This document shows, one piece after another, positions 16,542 through 26,139 of a stretch of 64,000 nt of DNA; within the stretch, counting starts at the first letter, position 1; the number at the start of each line of letters is the position of its first letter. A model generated the notes under the pieces. That model was not told the origin of the DNA. It saw only the letters and a program-made list of their open reading frames with translations, and ran no database searches. A program made the translations under genes and the position numbers. The DNA is from Pseudomonas sp. KU43P. GTDB taxonomy: Bacteria > Pseudomonadota > Gammaproteobacteria > Pseudomonadales > Pseudomonadaceae. Where the stretch lies: the NCBI RefSeq assembly GCF_033095865.1, contig NZ_AP019365.1:626001-690000 (forward strand). The letters run 5' to 3'.

Positions 16542-18602
16542 TCAGTAGCTCACATCGACCTTGGTCCAGAAGGTCCTGCCTGGCTCGTTCACCGGCTGTG
16601 GATCATTCGCCGGGTAGCCGAACCCGGCGTTCCCGGCCAGGTTCAGGTGCTCGGCGTAGGTTTTGTCGAACAGGTTGTCGACCCCTGCGCTGAGCTTGAG
16701 GTTTTTGTTCACCTTATAGGCGCCGTTGAGCGAGAACACGCCGAAGCCGGCACTCTTGTCATAGTCCTTGCCCACCACGTTGCCCTGGTTCTCGGCAATG
16801 CGGTTCTGCGCCGCCACTAGCCGCCACAGCGCCCCGGCGCTCCAGGTGTCGCGGCTGTAGGTCAGGCCCAGGCGGCTTTCCAACGGTGGCATCTGCGGCA
16901 GTGCCTTGCCGTCGCTGCTGTTCTTGCCCCAGGCGTAAGCCAGGGTGGCATCGGCTTTCCAGTTTTCCGTCAGCTTGTAGGCGGCGCCCAGTTCGCCGCC
17001 CATGATGCGGGCATCGATGTTCTGCGCCTGGGAGGTGCTCATGCCCATCATGCCGGTGCGGTAGTCGAACAGGATGTAGTCGCGGATCTGCCCGACATAG
17101 CCCGAAGCCCAGGCATCCAGGCGCTCGTCACGGTACTGGATTCCGAAGTCGAGTTGGGTGGTCTTTTCGGGCTTGATGCTATCGAACGCATTGGTCGAGC
17201 CAGCAGGGCCTTGGTCCGGGGAGAACAGCTCCCAATAGTCGGGGAAGCGCTGGGCATGGCCGAGGCCGATGTAGGTAGTGGCGGGTACGGCCACCAGGTC
17301 GTGCTCGTAGCGCACGAAGCCACTGGGCAAGGTATCGGCGCGGGTGTTGCCGTTGGTGGCGCTGTCGGCGCGGAAATCCCTGGCTGAGACACGATCCAGG
17401 CGGGCGCCGGTGATCAGGCGGTCCTGGCTTGTGGTGTACCAGGTGAGCTCGCCGAACGCTCCGTAGTTGTGGAAGTCGGCGTCCTTTTCCCAGGGTTTGT
17501 CCTTGTACGCATCCACACCCATCGCGCTGCGGGCGCGGTGTTCGTTGGTCTGGGCATCGATACCGCTGATCAGTTGCACATCGGCCCAGCGCCAGGTGGC
17601 CTTGATGCGCGCGCCAAGGGTGCGGCGGTCGACGGCGGCGGCCATGGGGCCGGCCATCATGCCCGTGCCCGACGGGGTACGCAGGGTGTAGTTGTCCATC
17701 ACGTGGTCGGCGTAGTTGTAGTAGACCTGCGCCTCGATCTTGTCGAGCACCTCGCCGAGGTTGGACTTCTCGAAACGCAGGCCCAGGCTTTCACGCTTGA
17801 ACTGTGCGCCGTCCATGCCGCGGCCGGCGTAACGTGCCTCGCCGTCGCCCTTGCCGGCGGTGAGCTCCAGCAAGGTGTCCTGGTCCGGGGTCCAGCCCAG
17901 GGCCACGTCGCCGTTCCACTTGTCCCAGCGCGAAGGCACGGTGTCGCCGCTGCCGTCCTGGTAGTCATCGGAATGCGACTGGTTGCCGACGAAGCGGGCA
18001 TAGGCCTGGCTGTTGCCGGCGGCGGTGTCGATCAACTTGTCGAAGCGGCCGTTGGAACCGGCCAGCAGGCTTGCGTTGACGCGGCTGCCGAGGGTGCCGA
18101 ATTTTTCCGGTTCCCGCTCGAAGAGGATGGTGCCGGCCGAACCGCCGGGGCCCCAGATGACGCTTTGCGGGCCCTTGATCACGGTGAGGCGGTCGTAGGT
18201 TTCTGGCGAGATGTAGGACGTCGGTGCGTCCATGCGGTTAGGGCAGGCGCCGGGCATCACGCCGCCGTTGGTGAGGATGTTCAGGCGTGAACCGAACATG
18301 CCGCGCAACACCGGGTCACCGTTGGTGCCACCGGCGCGAATCGCCGAGAAGCCGGGGATGGTCTTGAGGTAGTCGGCGCCATCGCTGGCCGGTACGGGCT
18401 GGCGCGGGTCTTTCGGGTTGGTGACCACGGTCAGCGGCGAGCTGGGCGCGATGGCAGTAATCACCGTCGGGCTCAGTTCGGCAAGGTCGTGCTCATGGCC
18501 TTCGTGGCCTGGGTCGGCGGCCAGGGCCATGGGCGCGAGCAGCGAGCCGCACAGGGCGGCGAGTGTGCCTTTGAAGGCAAATGCAGGGGTACAGCCGGAC
18601 AT
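16542..18602 (-). CDS. oprC: TonB-dependent copper receptor (OprC/NosA-like)
   Basis: Outer-membrane receptor of 686 residues. It has a signal peptide to about residue 28 and a metal-liganding start to the mature protein (DPGHEGHEHD). The plug domain has the copper-receptor hallmarks DYLKTIPGFSAIRAGGTNGDPVLRGMFGS and GACPNRMDAPTSYI. A 22-strand barrel region follows, ending in the aromatic TKVDVSY. P. aeruginosa OprC binds copper through Cys and Met residues; the CPNRMD segment here is in the corresponding area. The flanking DUF2946, PCu(A)C and PepSY genes share its orientation, pointing to a copper-acquisition operon. Confidence 0.9.
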   Translation of the reverse strand: MSGCTPAFAFKGTLAALCGSLLAPMALAADPGHEGHEHDLAELSPTVITAIAPSSPLTVVTNPKDPRQPVPASDGADYLKTIPGFSAIRAGGTNGDPVLRGMFGSRLNILTNGGVMPGACPNRMDAPTSYISPETYDRLTVIKGPQSVIWGPGGSAGTILFEREPEKFGTLGSRVNASLLAGSNGRFDKLIDTAAGNSQAYARFVGNQSHSDDYQDGSGDTVPSRWDKWNGDVALGWTPDQDTLLELTAGKGDGEARYAGRGMDGAQFKRESLGLRFEKSNLGEVLDKIEAQVYYNYADHVMDNYTLRTPSGTGMMAGPMAAAVDRRTLGARIKATWRWADVQLISGIDAQTNEHRARSAMGVDAYKDKPWEKDADFHNYGAFGELTWYTTSQDRLITGARLDRVSARDFRADSATNGNTRADTLPSGFVRYEHDLVAVPATTYIGLGHAQRFPDYWELFSPDQGPAGSTNAFDSIKPEKTTQLDFGIQYRDERLDAWASGYVGQIRDYILFDYRTGMMGMSTSQAQNIDARIMGGELGAAYKLTENWKADATLAYAWGKNSSDGKALPQMPPLESRLGLTYSRDTWSAGALWRLVAAQNRIAENQGNVVGKDYDKSAGFGVFSLNGAYKVNKNLKLSAGVDNLFDKTYAEHLNLAGNAGFGYPANDPQPVNEPGRTFWTKVDVSY

Positions 18603-18669
18603 AGAATTTCCGTCGATCAGTCATGAGTGAGCGCGAAGCCTCCTGGCTCCGTGCGGCAAAAATGTGGTT

Positions 18670-19101
18670 TCACACGCTGATCGAAGGTGGCGGGGCGCGG
18701 CTGCGCGCACCAGGGAATACGGCCTGCCGGGCATGGCCCTGATGGGGGTGGGCGGGGGCGAACGTGGCGGGGGTGACACCGCCCGCGCTGAGCGGGCTGA
18801 GGGTTTGCGGTAATGCCGGGCAGTTGAACAACAGGCTGCAGTAGCCGCACTTTTCCCACATCACGTGCAGCTGCCCATCGCCTCCGTGGCCATGGTGCGC
18901 GTCGCCGCCATGCTCATGGCCGGCGGCCATGGTCATGTCCATTGGCATGTTCATGCCGGCGTGATGGTCCATCGGCATCGACTGGGAAACCAGCGGGCCG
19001 ATAAAGATCATCCACATGGCAAACAGGCTCAGCCAGCCACCACCGACGCGCCTGCGATCAGGGCGGGAGGTACGGCTGAGACGGTTGCGCGGCAGGCTCA
19101 T
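18670..19101 (-). CDS. DUF2946 protein with His/Met-rich segment
   Basis: Small protein of 143 residues with one N-terminal hydrophobic anchor (LSLFAMWMIFIGPLVSQ, about 24-40). The segment at about 43-78 is packed with metal ligands (MPMDHHAGMNMPMDMTM, then several HGG/HHGHGG groups). The DUF2946 core WEKCGYCSLLFNCPALP then carries three cysteines. The C-terminal 40 residues are Pro/Ala-rich and low in complexity. DUF2946 has no established function but is repeatedly found by copper receptors. Its position between a copper chaperone and the copper receptor supports a periplasmic copper-binding role, which is inference. Confidence 0.82.
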   Translation of the reverse strand: MSLPRNRLSRTSRPDRRRVGGGWLSLFAMWMIFIGPLVSQSMPMDHHAGMNMPMDMTMAAGHEHGGDAHHGHGGDGQLHVMWEKCGYCSLLFNCPALPQTLSPLSAGGVTPATFAPAHPHQGHARQAVFPGARSRAPPPSISV

Positions 19102-19127
19102 GATGGCGAGCGCCTGTCAGCTAGCGG

Positions 19128-19613
19128 TCAGTGCGCGTGTTCGTGGCCTTGGGGCTGGTCTGCCGGCGGCTGTTTCTGCACAGCGACATCGACCGTGACG
19201 TTGCCGGCCTTCTCGAAGTGCAGTGTCAGCGGGAAGCGCTTGCCATCGCTGAGCAGGTCGCGGCTCTTGGGCTGCATGAGCATCACGTGGTAGGCGCTGG
19301 GGGCGAAGACCACGTCCTTGCCGGCCGGTACCACCACGCTTTCTACCCGCTGCATCTTCATGGTGCCGTTGCTACTCATGCTGTGCTCGTGCAGTTGTGC
19401 GTCAGCCGTGATCGGGCTGTCGACGCCGAGCAGACGGTCATCGGCCTTGCCGTTGTTGTGCACGACAAAGTACGCGGCGACGTTGGGCGCGTTGGGTGGC
19501 AGTTCCAGTGACCAAGGGTGGGCGATGTGCAGGTCGCCCACGGTGTATTCATGGGCATTGGCGAAGGCGCCGGGCAGCAGCAGTGCGGCCACTACGAGAG
19601 CTTGCTTGAGCAT
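19128..19613 (-). CDS. Periplasmic copper chaperone PCu(A)C
   Basis: Secreted copper(I)-binding protein of 161 residues. The signal peptide covers about 1-20. The cupredoxin-like core has the family ligands: HEHSM..NGTMKM in the middle and YHVMLMQP late, matching the His/Met pattern of PCu(A)C. The C-terminus adds a His-rich tail (QPQGHEHAH). PCu(A)C proteins deliver copper to cytochrome oxidase in many bacteria. Here the company of an outer-membrane copper receptor suggests carriage of newly imported copper. It is 26 bp from the next gene, consistent with one operon. Confidence 0.92.
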   Translation of the reverse strand: MLKQALVVAALLLPGAFANAHEYTVGDLHIAHPWSLELPPNAPNVAAYFVVHNNGKADDRLLGVDSPITADAQLHEHSMSSNGTMKMQRVESVVVPAGKDVVFAPSAYHVMLMQPKSRDLLSDGKRFPLTLHFEKAGNVTVDVAVQKQPPADQPQGHEHAH

Positions 19614-19661
19614 GGTGTGAGTCTCCGTTCTAGTCAGGTTCAGGCAGACAACGTGATGAAC

Positions 19662-20051
19662 TCAGACCAGGGGAGAGGCACGGGGATTGAGCGCGGGCCA
19701 TAACTGGCGCGGCGTTGGCTGGTAGCGGGAAGGCGGTGGCGTGAACCCGGCCAGCAGAGTAGGTGGGTTGTGCAGTTGCGGTGGGTAGCCTGGCAGGGCC
19801 AGCAGCGGTGCGGCGCCGGAGCAGCACCAGCAGTGCTGCATGTTGGAATGCTCGTCGCTTTGCGAGCCGAGGTCGATCTTGGCGAGCGCCTGAACATCGA
19901 CTTTGGCCTTGCTGGCCACGCTGGAACAGAATGCCCCCCACAGCAGCTGCTCGGCCGGGCCCTTGGGCGCGGCAGAGGACAGCGGCATGGCCAGCAGGTT
20001 GAACAGCACTGCAAGGCAGGCTATCCAGGCGATGTGCCGACGTGGGGGCAT
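19662..20051 (-). CDS. DUF2946 protein, second copy
   Basis: Secreted or membrane-anchored protein of 129 residues: hydrophobic start (HIAWIACLAVLFNLLAMPLSS, about 6-26), then the DUF2946 core with FCSSVAS and MQHCWCCSGAAPLLALPG, where CWCC is a likely metal site. It lacks the His/Met-rich stretch of the other copy. It appears first in the minus-strand copper cluster. A TATACT box lies upstream on the minus strand (about 20095-20100) but I see no good -35, so the promoter is uncertain. Function is unknown beyond the copper context. Confidence 0.8.
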   Translation of the reverse strand: MPPRRHIAWIACLAVLFNLLAMPLSSAAPKGPAEQLLWGAFCSSVASKAKVDVQALAKIDLGSQSDEHSNMQHCWCCSGAAPLLALPGYPPQLHNPPTLLAGFTPPPSRYQPTPRQLWPALNPRASPLV

Positions 20052-20165
20052 GGAGAGATCCGGTCAGGAATCGTGGTGGCTATTGTAAGGCGGAGTATAG
20101 GTAAAAATGCCGGGGTGCGGTGAAGTGACGCAGGTGGGATGAGTAGCAGGGGCTGCTGCGCAGCC

Positions 20166-20229
20166 CATCGCCGGCAAGCCGGCTCCCACAGGAAGAGGCG
20201 TCACCCTGTGGGGCCGGCTTGCCGGCGGT
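20166..20229. repeat. Inverted REP pair downstream of the SPFH gene
   Basis: Opposed REPs (ATCGCCGGCAAGCCGGCTCC and GGGGCCGGCTTGCCGGCG) just after the SPFH-gene stop and before the copper cluster promoter area. The right copy is slightly changed at its start. Confidence 0.9.
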
Positions 20230-20235
20230 CGGGGC

Positions 20236-21090
20236 TCAAGCCTTGTTTCGGCCCATCAAGCCACGCACGGTCTCCTGCAGGTCAGCTGGCAGCACCACCA
20301 CCTTGGCATTGCTGCTGCCTGCCAGGTTCTCCATGGCGCCCACATAACGCTCACCCAGCAGGTACATGGCCGGCACCGTCTCGTTGCCCACCGCTTCCTT
20401 GACCAGCGAAATCGCCCGTGCCGAGGCTTCGGCCAGGTTGATCTGCGCCTCGGCGTCCAGCTTGGCCGACTGCAGGCGTGCCTCGGCTTCGAGGATAGCC
20501 GCTTGCTTCGCGCCTTCGGCACGGGTCACGTCGGCCTTGCGCTCACGCTCGGCCGCTGCCTGGCGCTCCATGGCCAACTGCATGTTCTCGGACGGCTTGA
20601 TGTCCTGGATCTCTACCGAGCGCACGGTAACGCCCCAGTCTTCGGTCTGCTCGGACATCGCCTCACGCAGGCGCGCCTTGATCTGCTCGCGGCTCGACAG
20701 CGCTTCGTCCAGATCCATGGCACCGACGATTGCACGCAACGACGTCATGGTCAGGCTGGTGACGGCAAACGTGAAGTTCTGCACGCCGTACGACGCCTTC
20801 TGCGGGTCGACGACCTTGGCGAAGCACAGGGCGTTGGCGACGATCACCGCGTTGTCGCGGGTGATGATTTCCTGCTCCTGCACATCGAGGATGATGTCCT
20901 TGGTTGGCAGGCGGTAGGCGACCACGTCCATGTACGGGATGACGATGTTCAGCCCGGGCTTGAGGGTGCTGTTGTAGCGGCCCAGGCGCTCGACGATCCA
21001 TTCCTCACCCTGGGGCACGATGCGTACCCCCTTGAACACGGTGATCAGGACAAACAGAGCCAGGGCGGCGACGACGATGAGGCTGGTCAT
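20236..21090 (-). CDS. SPFH/Band 7 membrane protein (QmcA-like)
   Basis: Membrane-anchored SPFH protein of 284 residues. One N-terminal helix (about 2-22) precedes a stomatin-like band-7 domain with IVPQGEEWIVERLGRYNSTLKPG-type sequence and AVIVANALCFAKVVDPQKA. A long charged helix at about 165-215 (AMERQAAAERERKADVTRAEG) follows, and then the conserved C-terminal LGERYVGAMENLAGSSNAKV. Such proteins oligomerise in membranes and often act with NfeD proteins or the FtsH protease. The NfeD gene lies 27 bp upstream in the same orientation, the classic pair. Confidence 0.92.
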   Translation of the reverse strand: MTSLIVVAALALFVLITVFKGVRIVPQGEEWIVERLGRYNSTLKPGLNIVIPYMDVVAYRLPTKDIILDVQEQEIITRDNAVIVANALCFAKVVDPQKASYGVQNFTFAVTSLTMTSLRAIVGAMDLDEALSSREQIKARLREAMSEQTEDWGVTVRSVEIQDIKPSENMQLAMERQAAAERERKADVTRAEGAKQAAILEAEARLQSAKLDAEAQINLAEASARAISLVKEAVGNETVPAMYLLGERYVGAMENLAGSSNAKVVVLPADLQETVRGLMGRNKA

Positions 21091-21117
21091 GATGCGAACT
21101 TCCTTTAAATTGCGATA

Positions 21118-21555
21118 TCAGGCCCGAATGACGCGGGCGGTATTACCTTCGATGGCGACAAGCCGTACACGCTCGCCAGAAGCAATGTCGCTGTCGGCGA
21201 CGCACGGCCACTCCTCATTGCCGAGGATCGGCTTCTGGAAACGCACGCGGCCTTTCTGGAATTGCGAGACGTTGCTGATCAGCAGCCCGACTTCGCCGAT
21301 CACACTGTCGGCGGTCCAGCGCACATCCGGCTGCCTGCGCTTGAACAGCTTGAACCAGAGGAACGTGGTGCCCGAAGAGAACAGCACCCAAAGCAGTACC
21401 TGCATGTCCAGTTGCAGGCTGGGGGCAGCCAGCGAGATGAGCGAGACCAGCACGGCACCGATGCCGAACCAGATGATGAAGAAGGTGGGGAGGACCAGTT
21501 CGAGCAGGATCAGGGCGATACCGAAGATCAGCCAGATCCACCATTGCATTTCCAT
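21118..21555 (-). CDS. NfeD-family membrane protein
   Basis: Short NfeD protein (NfeD1b type) of 145 residues with an N-terminal block of two to three helices (about 5-70) and a C-terminal OB-fold domain (LGNEEWPCVADSDIASGERVRLVAIEGNTARV). It lacks the protease domain of long NfeD proteins. It pairs with the adjacent SPFH protein and is thought to work with it in membrane organisation; the biochemical role remains open. Confidence 0.9.
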   Translation of the reverse strand: MEMQWWIWLIFGIALILLELVLPTFFIIWFGIGAVLVSLISLAAPSLQLDMQVLLWVLFSSGTTFLWFKLFKRRQPDVRWTADSVIGEVGLLISNVSQFQKGRVRFQKPILGNEEWPCVADSDIASGERVRLVAIEGNTARVIRA

Positions 21556-21691
21556 ATGAGTGACACCTTCCGGGGGGGGCGTTGAGTGTAGGGGAGAGGG
21601 GAGGCAGAACGCTATTCAGAGAAATTGGAGTGAGTTGTCAGAATTTTCTATTGTTCCTGTGCGCCGCTCGACCCTGAGCGCCCCGCAAACC

Positions 21692-22414
21692 TCACCCCAT
21701 GCAAAGAGCGGCCATCAATTCGTCTGCGCAAGCAAACTCACGATCCACATCAGCCAGCACCGGACGTTTCAAGATCAATACCGGAACCCCAAGCTCCCGA
21801 GCCACTTCAAGCTTCGGCTCGGTTGCCACACTGCCGCTGTTCTTGCTGACCAGTACATCGATCTCTCGGCGAGCGAACAGTGCGCGCTCATCGTCGAGCT
21901 GAAACGGCCCTCGTGCGCCAATCACTTCACAGCGCTCATTGCCGGGGCAGGCCTCCAAGGCTCGCAAGGTCCAGAACTGCCCTGGCGGAATTTCGTCGAG
22001 GTGTTGCAATGGCTCTCGCCCCAGTGTGAACAACGGTCGCCGAAACGGCTTGAGCGCTTGGATAAGCCCCGCCCAGTCTGCCACTTCGCGCCAATCATCA
22101 CCGGGTTGGGCCTGCCAGGCCGGGCGGCGCAAGGCCCAGCAGGGGATGCCGACGGCGCGGGCGGCTGTAGCGGCATTGCGGCTGATCTGCGCAGCGTAGG
22201 GGTGGGTAGCGTCGACCAGCAAGGTGATGCCGGCATCACGCAGGTACTGGGCCAGGCCTTCCGCTCCACCATAGCCACCGACCCGCACTTGGCAGGCCAG
22301 GTCCTGGGGCACGCGGCCGATGCCGGCCAGGCTGTAGACATGCTCAGGCCCAAGCTGACGTGCGACGGCCAGGGCCTCCGTGACGCCACCGAGCAACAGG
22401 ATACGCTGGCTCAT
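21692..22414 (-). CDS. cobK: Precorrin-6A reductase CobK
   Basis: NADPH-dependent reductase of 240 residues converting precorrin-6A to precorrin-6B in corrin ring synthesis. It starts with a nucleotide-binding loop, [18 protein letters not shown]. It then has [20 protein letters not shown], the family signature, and later FTLGREPL and the [27 protein letters not shown] motif. The start at 22414 overlaps the cbiD stop by 4 bases, although the frame is open further upstream inside cbiD. It is last in the operon cobL-cbiD-cobK. Confidence 0.93.
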   Translation of the reverse strand: MSQRILLLGGVTEALAVARQLGPEHVYSLAGIGRVPQDLACQVRVGGYGGAEGLAQYLRDAGITLLVDATHPYAAQISRNAATAARAVGIPCWALRRPAWQAQPGDDWREVADWAGLIQALKPFRRPLFTLGREPLQHLDEIPPGQFWTLRALEACPGNERCEVIGARGPFQLDDERALFARREIDVLVSKNSGSVATEPKLEVARELGVPVLILKRPVLADVDREFACADELMAALCMG

Positions 22415-23505
22415 TGCACACCGGCCTTGCCGACGATGCCGCCCTGGCGGTCGATGGCGAACACTTCCACTTGCACCTGGGGCGGCACAACGCTGCGGGC
22501 GAAGGCCAGGGCATGGGCGCACACCGCATCCCCCAGGGCGATACCGGCCGCATGGGCCAGGGCCAAGGCCTGCTGACTGGTGTTGGCGGCAACGATCGCG
22601 GCTTGCAGCTCGGCATCGGCGCCCACGTCCGCCGCCCAGCCGGCCAGTTGCGGCAGGTCGATGCTCGAATGGCGGCTGTGCAGGTCCATGTGCCCGGCGG
22701 CCAGCTTACTGATCTTGCCGAAGCCACCGCACAGGGTCAGGCGCGGCACTGGCACCTTGCGCAGGTGCTTGAGCACCGCGCCGACGAAGTCGCCCATCTC
22801 GATCAGGGCGATTTCCGGCAGGCCGTAGACCCGGCGCATGGTGTCTTCGCTGGCATTGCCGGTGCAGGCGGCGATGTGCGTGAAGCCGTTGGTGTGGGCC
22901 ACGTCGATGCCCTGGTGAATCGAGGCGATGTAGGCCGAGCACGAGAAGGGCCGCACGATGCCGCTGGTGCCCAGGATCGACAGCCCGCCGAGAATGCCCA
23001 GTCGCGGGTTCATGGTCTTGAGGGCGAGCGCTTCGCCGTCCTGCACATTCACCGTGACTTCGAAACCACCCGGGTAGGCGCAGTCGTTGGCCAACTGTTG
23101 CAGGTGTTCGCCAATCATGCGTCGCGGCACCGGGTTGATTGCGGGTTCGCCGACGGCCAGCACCAGGCCCGGGCGGGTGACAGTGCCGACACCGACGCCT
23201 GCAACGAAATGCACGCCAGGTTGCTCCACCAGGCGCACCTGGCTGTAGAGCAACGCGCCATGGGTGACATCCGGGTCATCCCCCGCATCCTTGAGCGTAC
23301 CTGCTTCGGCGCGCTCAGCGTCACGGCGGCAGAACTCCAGGCGCATCTGTACCACTTTGCCCTTGGGCAGGGTGATGCTCACAGCGTCGCTGGCCTGGCC
23401 GGTGAGCAGCAGGCGCGCTGCCGCCAGGCTGGTGGCGGTGGCGCAGCTGCCGGTGGTCAGGCCGCTGCGCAACGGAGCGGGTTGTTCGCGGGTTTCCTCA
23501 CGCAT
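22411..23505 (-). CDS. cbiD: Cobalt-precorrin-5B C1-methyltransferase CbiD
   Basis: Methyltransferase of 364 residues of the CbiD family, which adds the C1 methyl group. Family features are the N-terminal [56 protein letters not shown] and [23 protein letters not shown]. CbiD belongs to the oxygen-independent route, yet it sits here among oxygen-dependent cob genes. It presumably replaces CobF, which I do not find. Its start overlaps the cobL stop by 8 bases. Confidence 0.93.
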   Translation of the reverse strand: MREETREQPAPLRSGLTTGSCATATSLAAARLLLTGQASDAVSITLPKGKVVQMRLEFCRRDAERAEAGTLKDAGDDPDVTHGALLYSQVRLVEQPGVHFVAGVGVGTVTRPGLVLAVGEPAINPVPRRMIGEHLQQLANDCAYPGGFEVTVNVQDGEALALKTMNPRLGILGGLSILGTSGIVRPFSCSAYIASIHQGIDVAHTNGFTHIAACTGNASEDTMRRVYGLPEIALIEMGDFVGAVLKHLRKVPVPRLTLCGGFGKISKLAAGHMDLHSRHSSIDLPQLAGWAADVGADAELQAAIVAANTSQQALALAHAAGIALGDAVCAHALAFARSVVPPQVQVEVFAIDRQGGIVGKAGVQ

Positions 23506-24709
23506 CGACGGGCTTCACCACATCGAGCAGGGTGATCGGCAATGCCTGGCGCCAGGTGTCGAACGCACCCAGGGGCTGGGCCTGCGCAACATGGATGCGG
23601 GTCAGTTCGCCGCCGTGTTGTTCGCGAAAATGTGCCAGGGCCAGCTCGCTTTGCAGGGTCACCGCATTGGCCACCAGGCGGCCTCCAGGGCGCAAGCGTT
23701 CCCAGCACAGCGCCAGTACGCCTTCGCGGGTGACGCCGCCGCCGATGAAGATCGCATCCGGGCGTTCCAGGTCGGCGAGTGCCTCCGGTGCCTTGCCACG
23801 AACCAGTTGCAGCCCGGGCACGCCCAGTGCGTCGCGATTGTGCTCGATGAAGCCCTGGCGACCTTCGTCAGCCTCGATTGCCAGTGCGCGGCAGGCGGGG
23901 TGGGCGCGCATCCATTCGATGCCGATCGAGCCGCAACCTGCGCCCACGTCCCACAGCAGATCACCCGGTTGCGGTGCCAGACGGGCAAGAGTGATTGCGC
24001 GCACATCGCGTTTGGTCAATTGGCCATCGTGACGGTACGCCATATCCGGCAAGCCGGCCAGGCGCGAGAGCCGTGGTGCATCCGCAGTGGCCTGGCATTC
24101 GACGGCGACCAGATTCAACGAGGCGACTTCGGCGTGAGCCCAGTCATCGGCACTGCCCGCCAGTTGACGTTCATCAGCCCCCCCGAGGTGCTCGAACACT
24201 TGCAGGCGGCTCGGCCCGAAGCCGCGTTCACGCAGCAGCGCAGCGATGGCCGCAGGGCTGTCGCCATCATTGCTCAGCACCAACAGGCGCATGCCGCTGT
24301 ACAGGTGGGCATTGAGCGCTGCCAGTGGGCGCGCGACCACCGACACCACCTGCACCTCCTGCAGCGGCCAACCCAGGCGGGCGGCGGCCAGGGCGCAGGA
24401 AGACGGCATCGACAGTACCTGCATTTCTTCGGCCGGCACCTGCCGTGCCAGGCTGGCGCCGACGCCGTAGAACATCGGGTCGCCACTGGCCAGCACGCAC
24501 ACCGGTTCGCCGCGCAGGGCCAGCACCGGGGCGAGGGAAAACGGGCTTGGCCAGTCTTGCTGCGTGCCGCTGATGCACCGGGGCAGCAAGGCGAGCTGGC
24601 GCGGGCTGCCGATGATCCGCGAAGCGCCCAGCAAGGCGCGCCGGGCCTGCTTGCCCAGGCCGCTGAAACCGTCTTCGCCAATGCCTATTACTGTCAGCCA
24701 GGGTGCCAT
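23498..24709 (-). CDS. cobL: Precorrin-6B C5,15-methyltransferase CobL (CbiE-CbiT fusion)
   Basis: Bifunctional enzyme of 403 residues that methylates C5 and C15 and decarboxylates the C12 acetate. The N-terminal half is CbiE-like ([16 protein letters not shown] near residue 4, [12 protein letters not shown] near 75). The C-terminal half is CbiT-like with the SAM-binding loop [16 protein letters not shown] near 240 and [12 protein letters not shown] near 300. I chose the ATG at 24709 since it starts the CbiE motif; the frame upstream adds about 21 unrelated residues. It is divergent from cobG across a gap of about 100 bp, which is too short for a cobalamin riboswitch. Confidence 0.94.
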   Translation of the reverse strand: MAPWLTVIGIGEDGFSGLGKQARRALLGASRIIGSPRQLALLPRCISGTQQDWPSPFSLAPVLALRGEPVCVLASGDPMFYGVGASLARQVPAEEMQVLSMPSSCALAAARLGWPLQEVQVVSVVARPLAALNAHLYSGMRLLVLSNDGDSPAAIAALLRERGFGPSRLQVFEHLGGADERQLAGSADDWAHAEVASLNLVAVECQATADAPRLSRLAGLPDMAYRHDGQLTKRDVRAITLARLAPQPGDLLWDVGAGCGSIGIEWMRAHPACRALAIEADEGRQGFIEHNRDALGVPGLQLVRGKAPEALADLERPDAIFIGGGVTREGVLALCWERLRPGGRLVANAVTLQSELALAHFREQHGGELTRIHVAQAQPLGAFDTWRQALPITLLDVVKPVDA

Positions 24710-24810
24710 TTGATCCAATCCGCCCATCATGCTCGACCACCGGCTTTTCATGCCGCCGGACAAAGCAGGCATAATACCGCGCCTTCTACACTCAAGCGCA
24801 TTTTCAGCGA

Positions 24811-26139
24811 TTGCCGGACGCCCCTTTGAAGCAGGTCCATGCCCCCACCGTTTCGCCCCGTCCCTCGGCCTGCCCGGGGTTGTGGCGCATCGTCAGTGCC
24901 CGTGACGGCGGCATCTGCCGCATCAAGCTGCCCGGTGGCCTGCTGCTGGCCGAGCAGGCCGAGGCCGTGGCGAGTGCCGCCGAGCGTTATGCCGCAGGGG
25001 TGATCGAGGCGACCAACCGCGGCAACCTGCAGATTCGCGGCATCGGCAGTGACCATGCGGGGTTGATCGAGACTTTGCTGGCCGCCGGCCTCGGCCCGCG
25101 TGAAGCGGCCAGCGACGATGTGCGCAACCTGATGCTCAGCCCCTTGGCCGGGCATGACCCGGCGATGCTGCTGGATGTGCGGCCTCTGGCCGGGCAGATT
25201 CTGGACCTGTTGCAAGGCACGCCACGCTTCCATCAGCTGTCGGCCAAGTTCGCCGTGCAACTGGATGGCGGCGAGCGCCTGGCGATGCTCGAACACCCTC
25301 ACGACCTGTGGCTCTCGGCCTTGCGTCTTGAACAACAGACCTGGCTGGCATTCGGCTTGGCCGGTAGCCCGTCTAGCCGCGCGCTCGGGGCTGTGCCGCT
25401 GGCGCAGGGCCTGGCGCTGGTGCGTGCAGTCCTTGAGCGCTTTCTCGACCTCGCGACGCCCGAACAAGTACGCATGCGCCAGTTGCTCGAAGCATGCTCC
25501 GCCGAGCATTTCATCGATGGCCTGGGCATGCAGATTCGCCGCGACGCTGCGCTACTCGGCTGGCGTCGTGCGCCGGCCGATAGCCCGTGGCTCGGCGCTC
25601 TCGACCAGTACCAGGGCATGGCCCTGGGCGTGGCGCCACCGCTTGGCAGGTTCAACCCCGCGATGCTGCGCGGTATCGCCCAGGTCGCCCGTGAACAGGG
25701 CGACGGCAGCGTGCGCTTGAGCCCATGGCAAAGCCTGGTACTGACCAACGTCGATCCAGCCGGTATCCAGCAGGCTCAGCGAACGCTGTCGGCCCTGGGC
25801 CTGCTGTGTCACAACCACGAACCACTGGCGCGCATCGTTGCCTGTACCGGCGCCAGCGGCTGCGCCAAGGCGCACGGCGAGACCAAGGCCGATGCGCTGG
25901 CGCTGTCGGGCCTGCTGCCCATGGGCGCCCCTGCCAGCGTGCACCTGTCGGGCTGCAGCCGCTCCTGTGCCATGGCCCATACCGCGCCTGCCACATTGCT
26001 GGCCCGCTCGCCGGGCCGCTACGACCTCTATCTGCGTGACGCGCGCCAACCGGGCTTCGGAGCCCTGCGCGCCACCGACCTCACCTTGAATGAAGCAGGC
26101 GCCATGCTCGCCCTGCCGACGGAGCACCTTGATGATTGA
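24811..26139 (+). CDS. cobG: Precorrin-3B synthase CobG
   Basis: Oxygen-dependent monooxygenase of 442 residues related to sulfite/nitrite reductases. It hydroxylates precorrin-3A and forms the gamma-lactone. It has the [20 protein letters not shown] start typical of the family and the [4Fe-4S]/siroheme cysteines in [15 protein letters not shown] and [13 protein letters not shown]. The start is uncertain: no in-frame ATG lies near the N-terminus, and the TTG codons at 24811 or 24826 are the candidates. The ATG at 24839 is out of frame. Its stop overlaps the cobH start by 8 bases, so translation is probably coupled. Confidence 0.92.
   Translation: MPDAPLKQVHAPTVSPRPSACPGLWRIVSARDGGICRIKLPGGLLLAEQAEAVASAAERYAAGVIEATNRGNLQIRGIGSDHAGLIETLLAAGLGPREAASDDVRNLMLSPLAGHDPAMLLDVRPLAGQILDLLQGTPRFHQLSAKFAVQLDGGERLAMLEHPHDLWLSALRLEQQTWLAFGLAGSPSSRALGAVPLAQGLALVRAVLERFLDLATPEQVRMRQLLEACSAEHFIDGLGMQIRRDAALLGWRRAPADSPWLGALDQYQGMALGVAPPLGRFNPAMLRGIAQVAREQGDGSVRLSPWQSLVLTNVDPAGIQQAQRTLSALGLLCHNHEPLARIVACTGASGCAKAHGETKADALALSGLLPMGAPASVHLSGCSRSCAMAHTAPATLLARSPGRYDLYLRDARQPGFGALRATDLTLNEAGAMLALPTEHLDD

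Noticed and set aside
24710..24810. Cobalamin riboswitch between the divergent cob operons
   Set aside because: The gap is too short for the roughly 200-base element and I saw no B12-box-like sequence.
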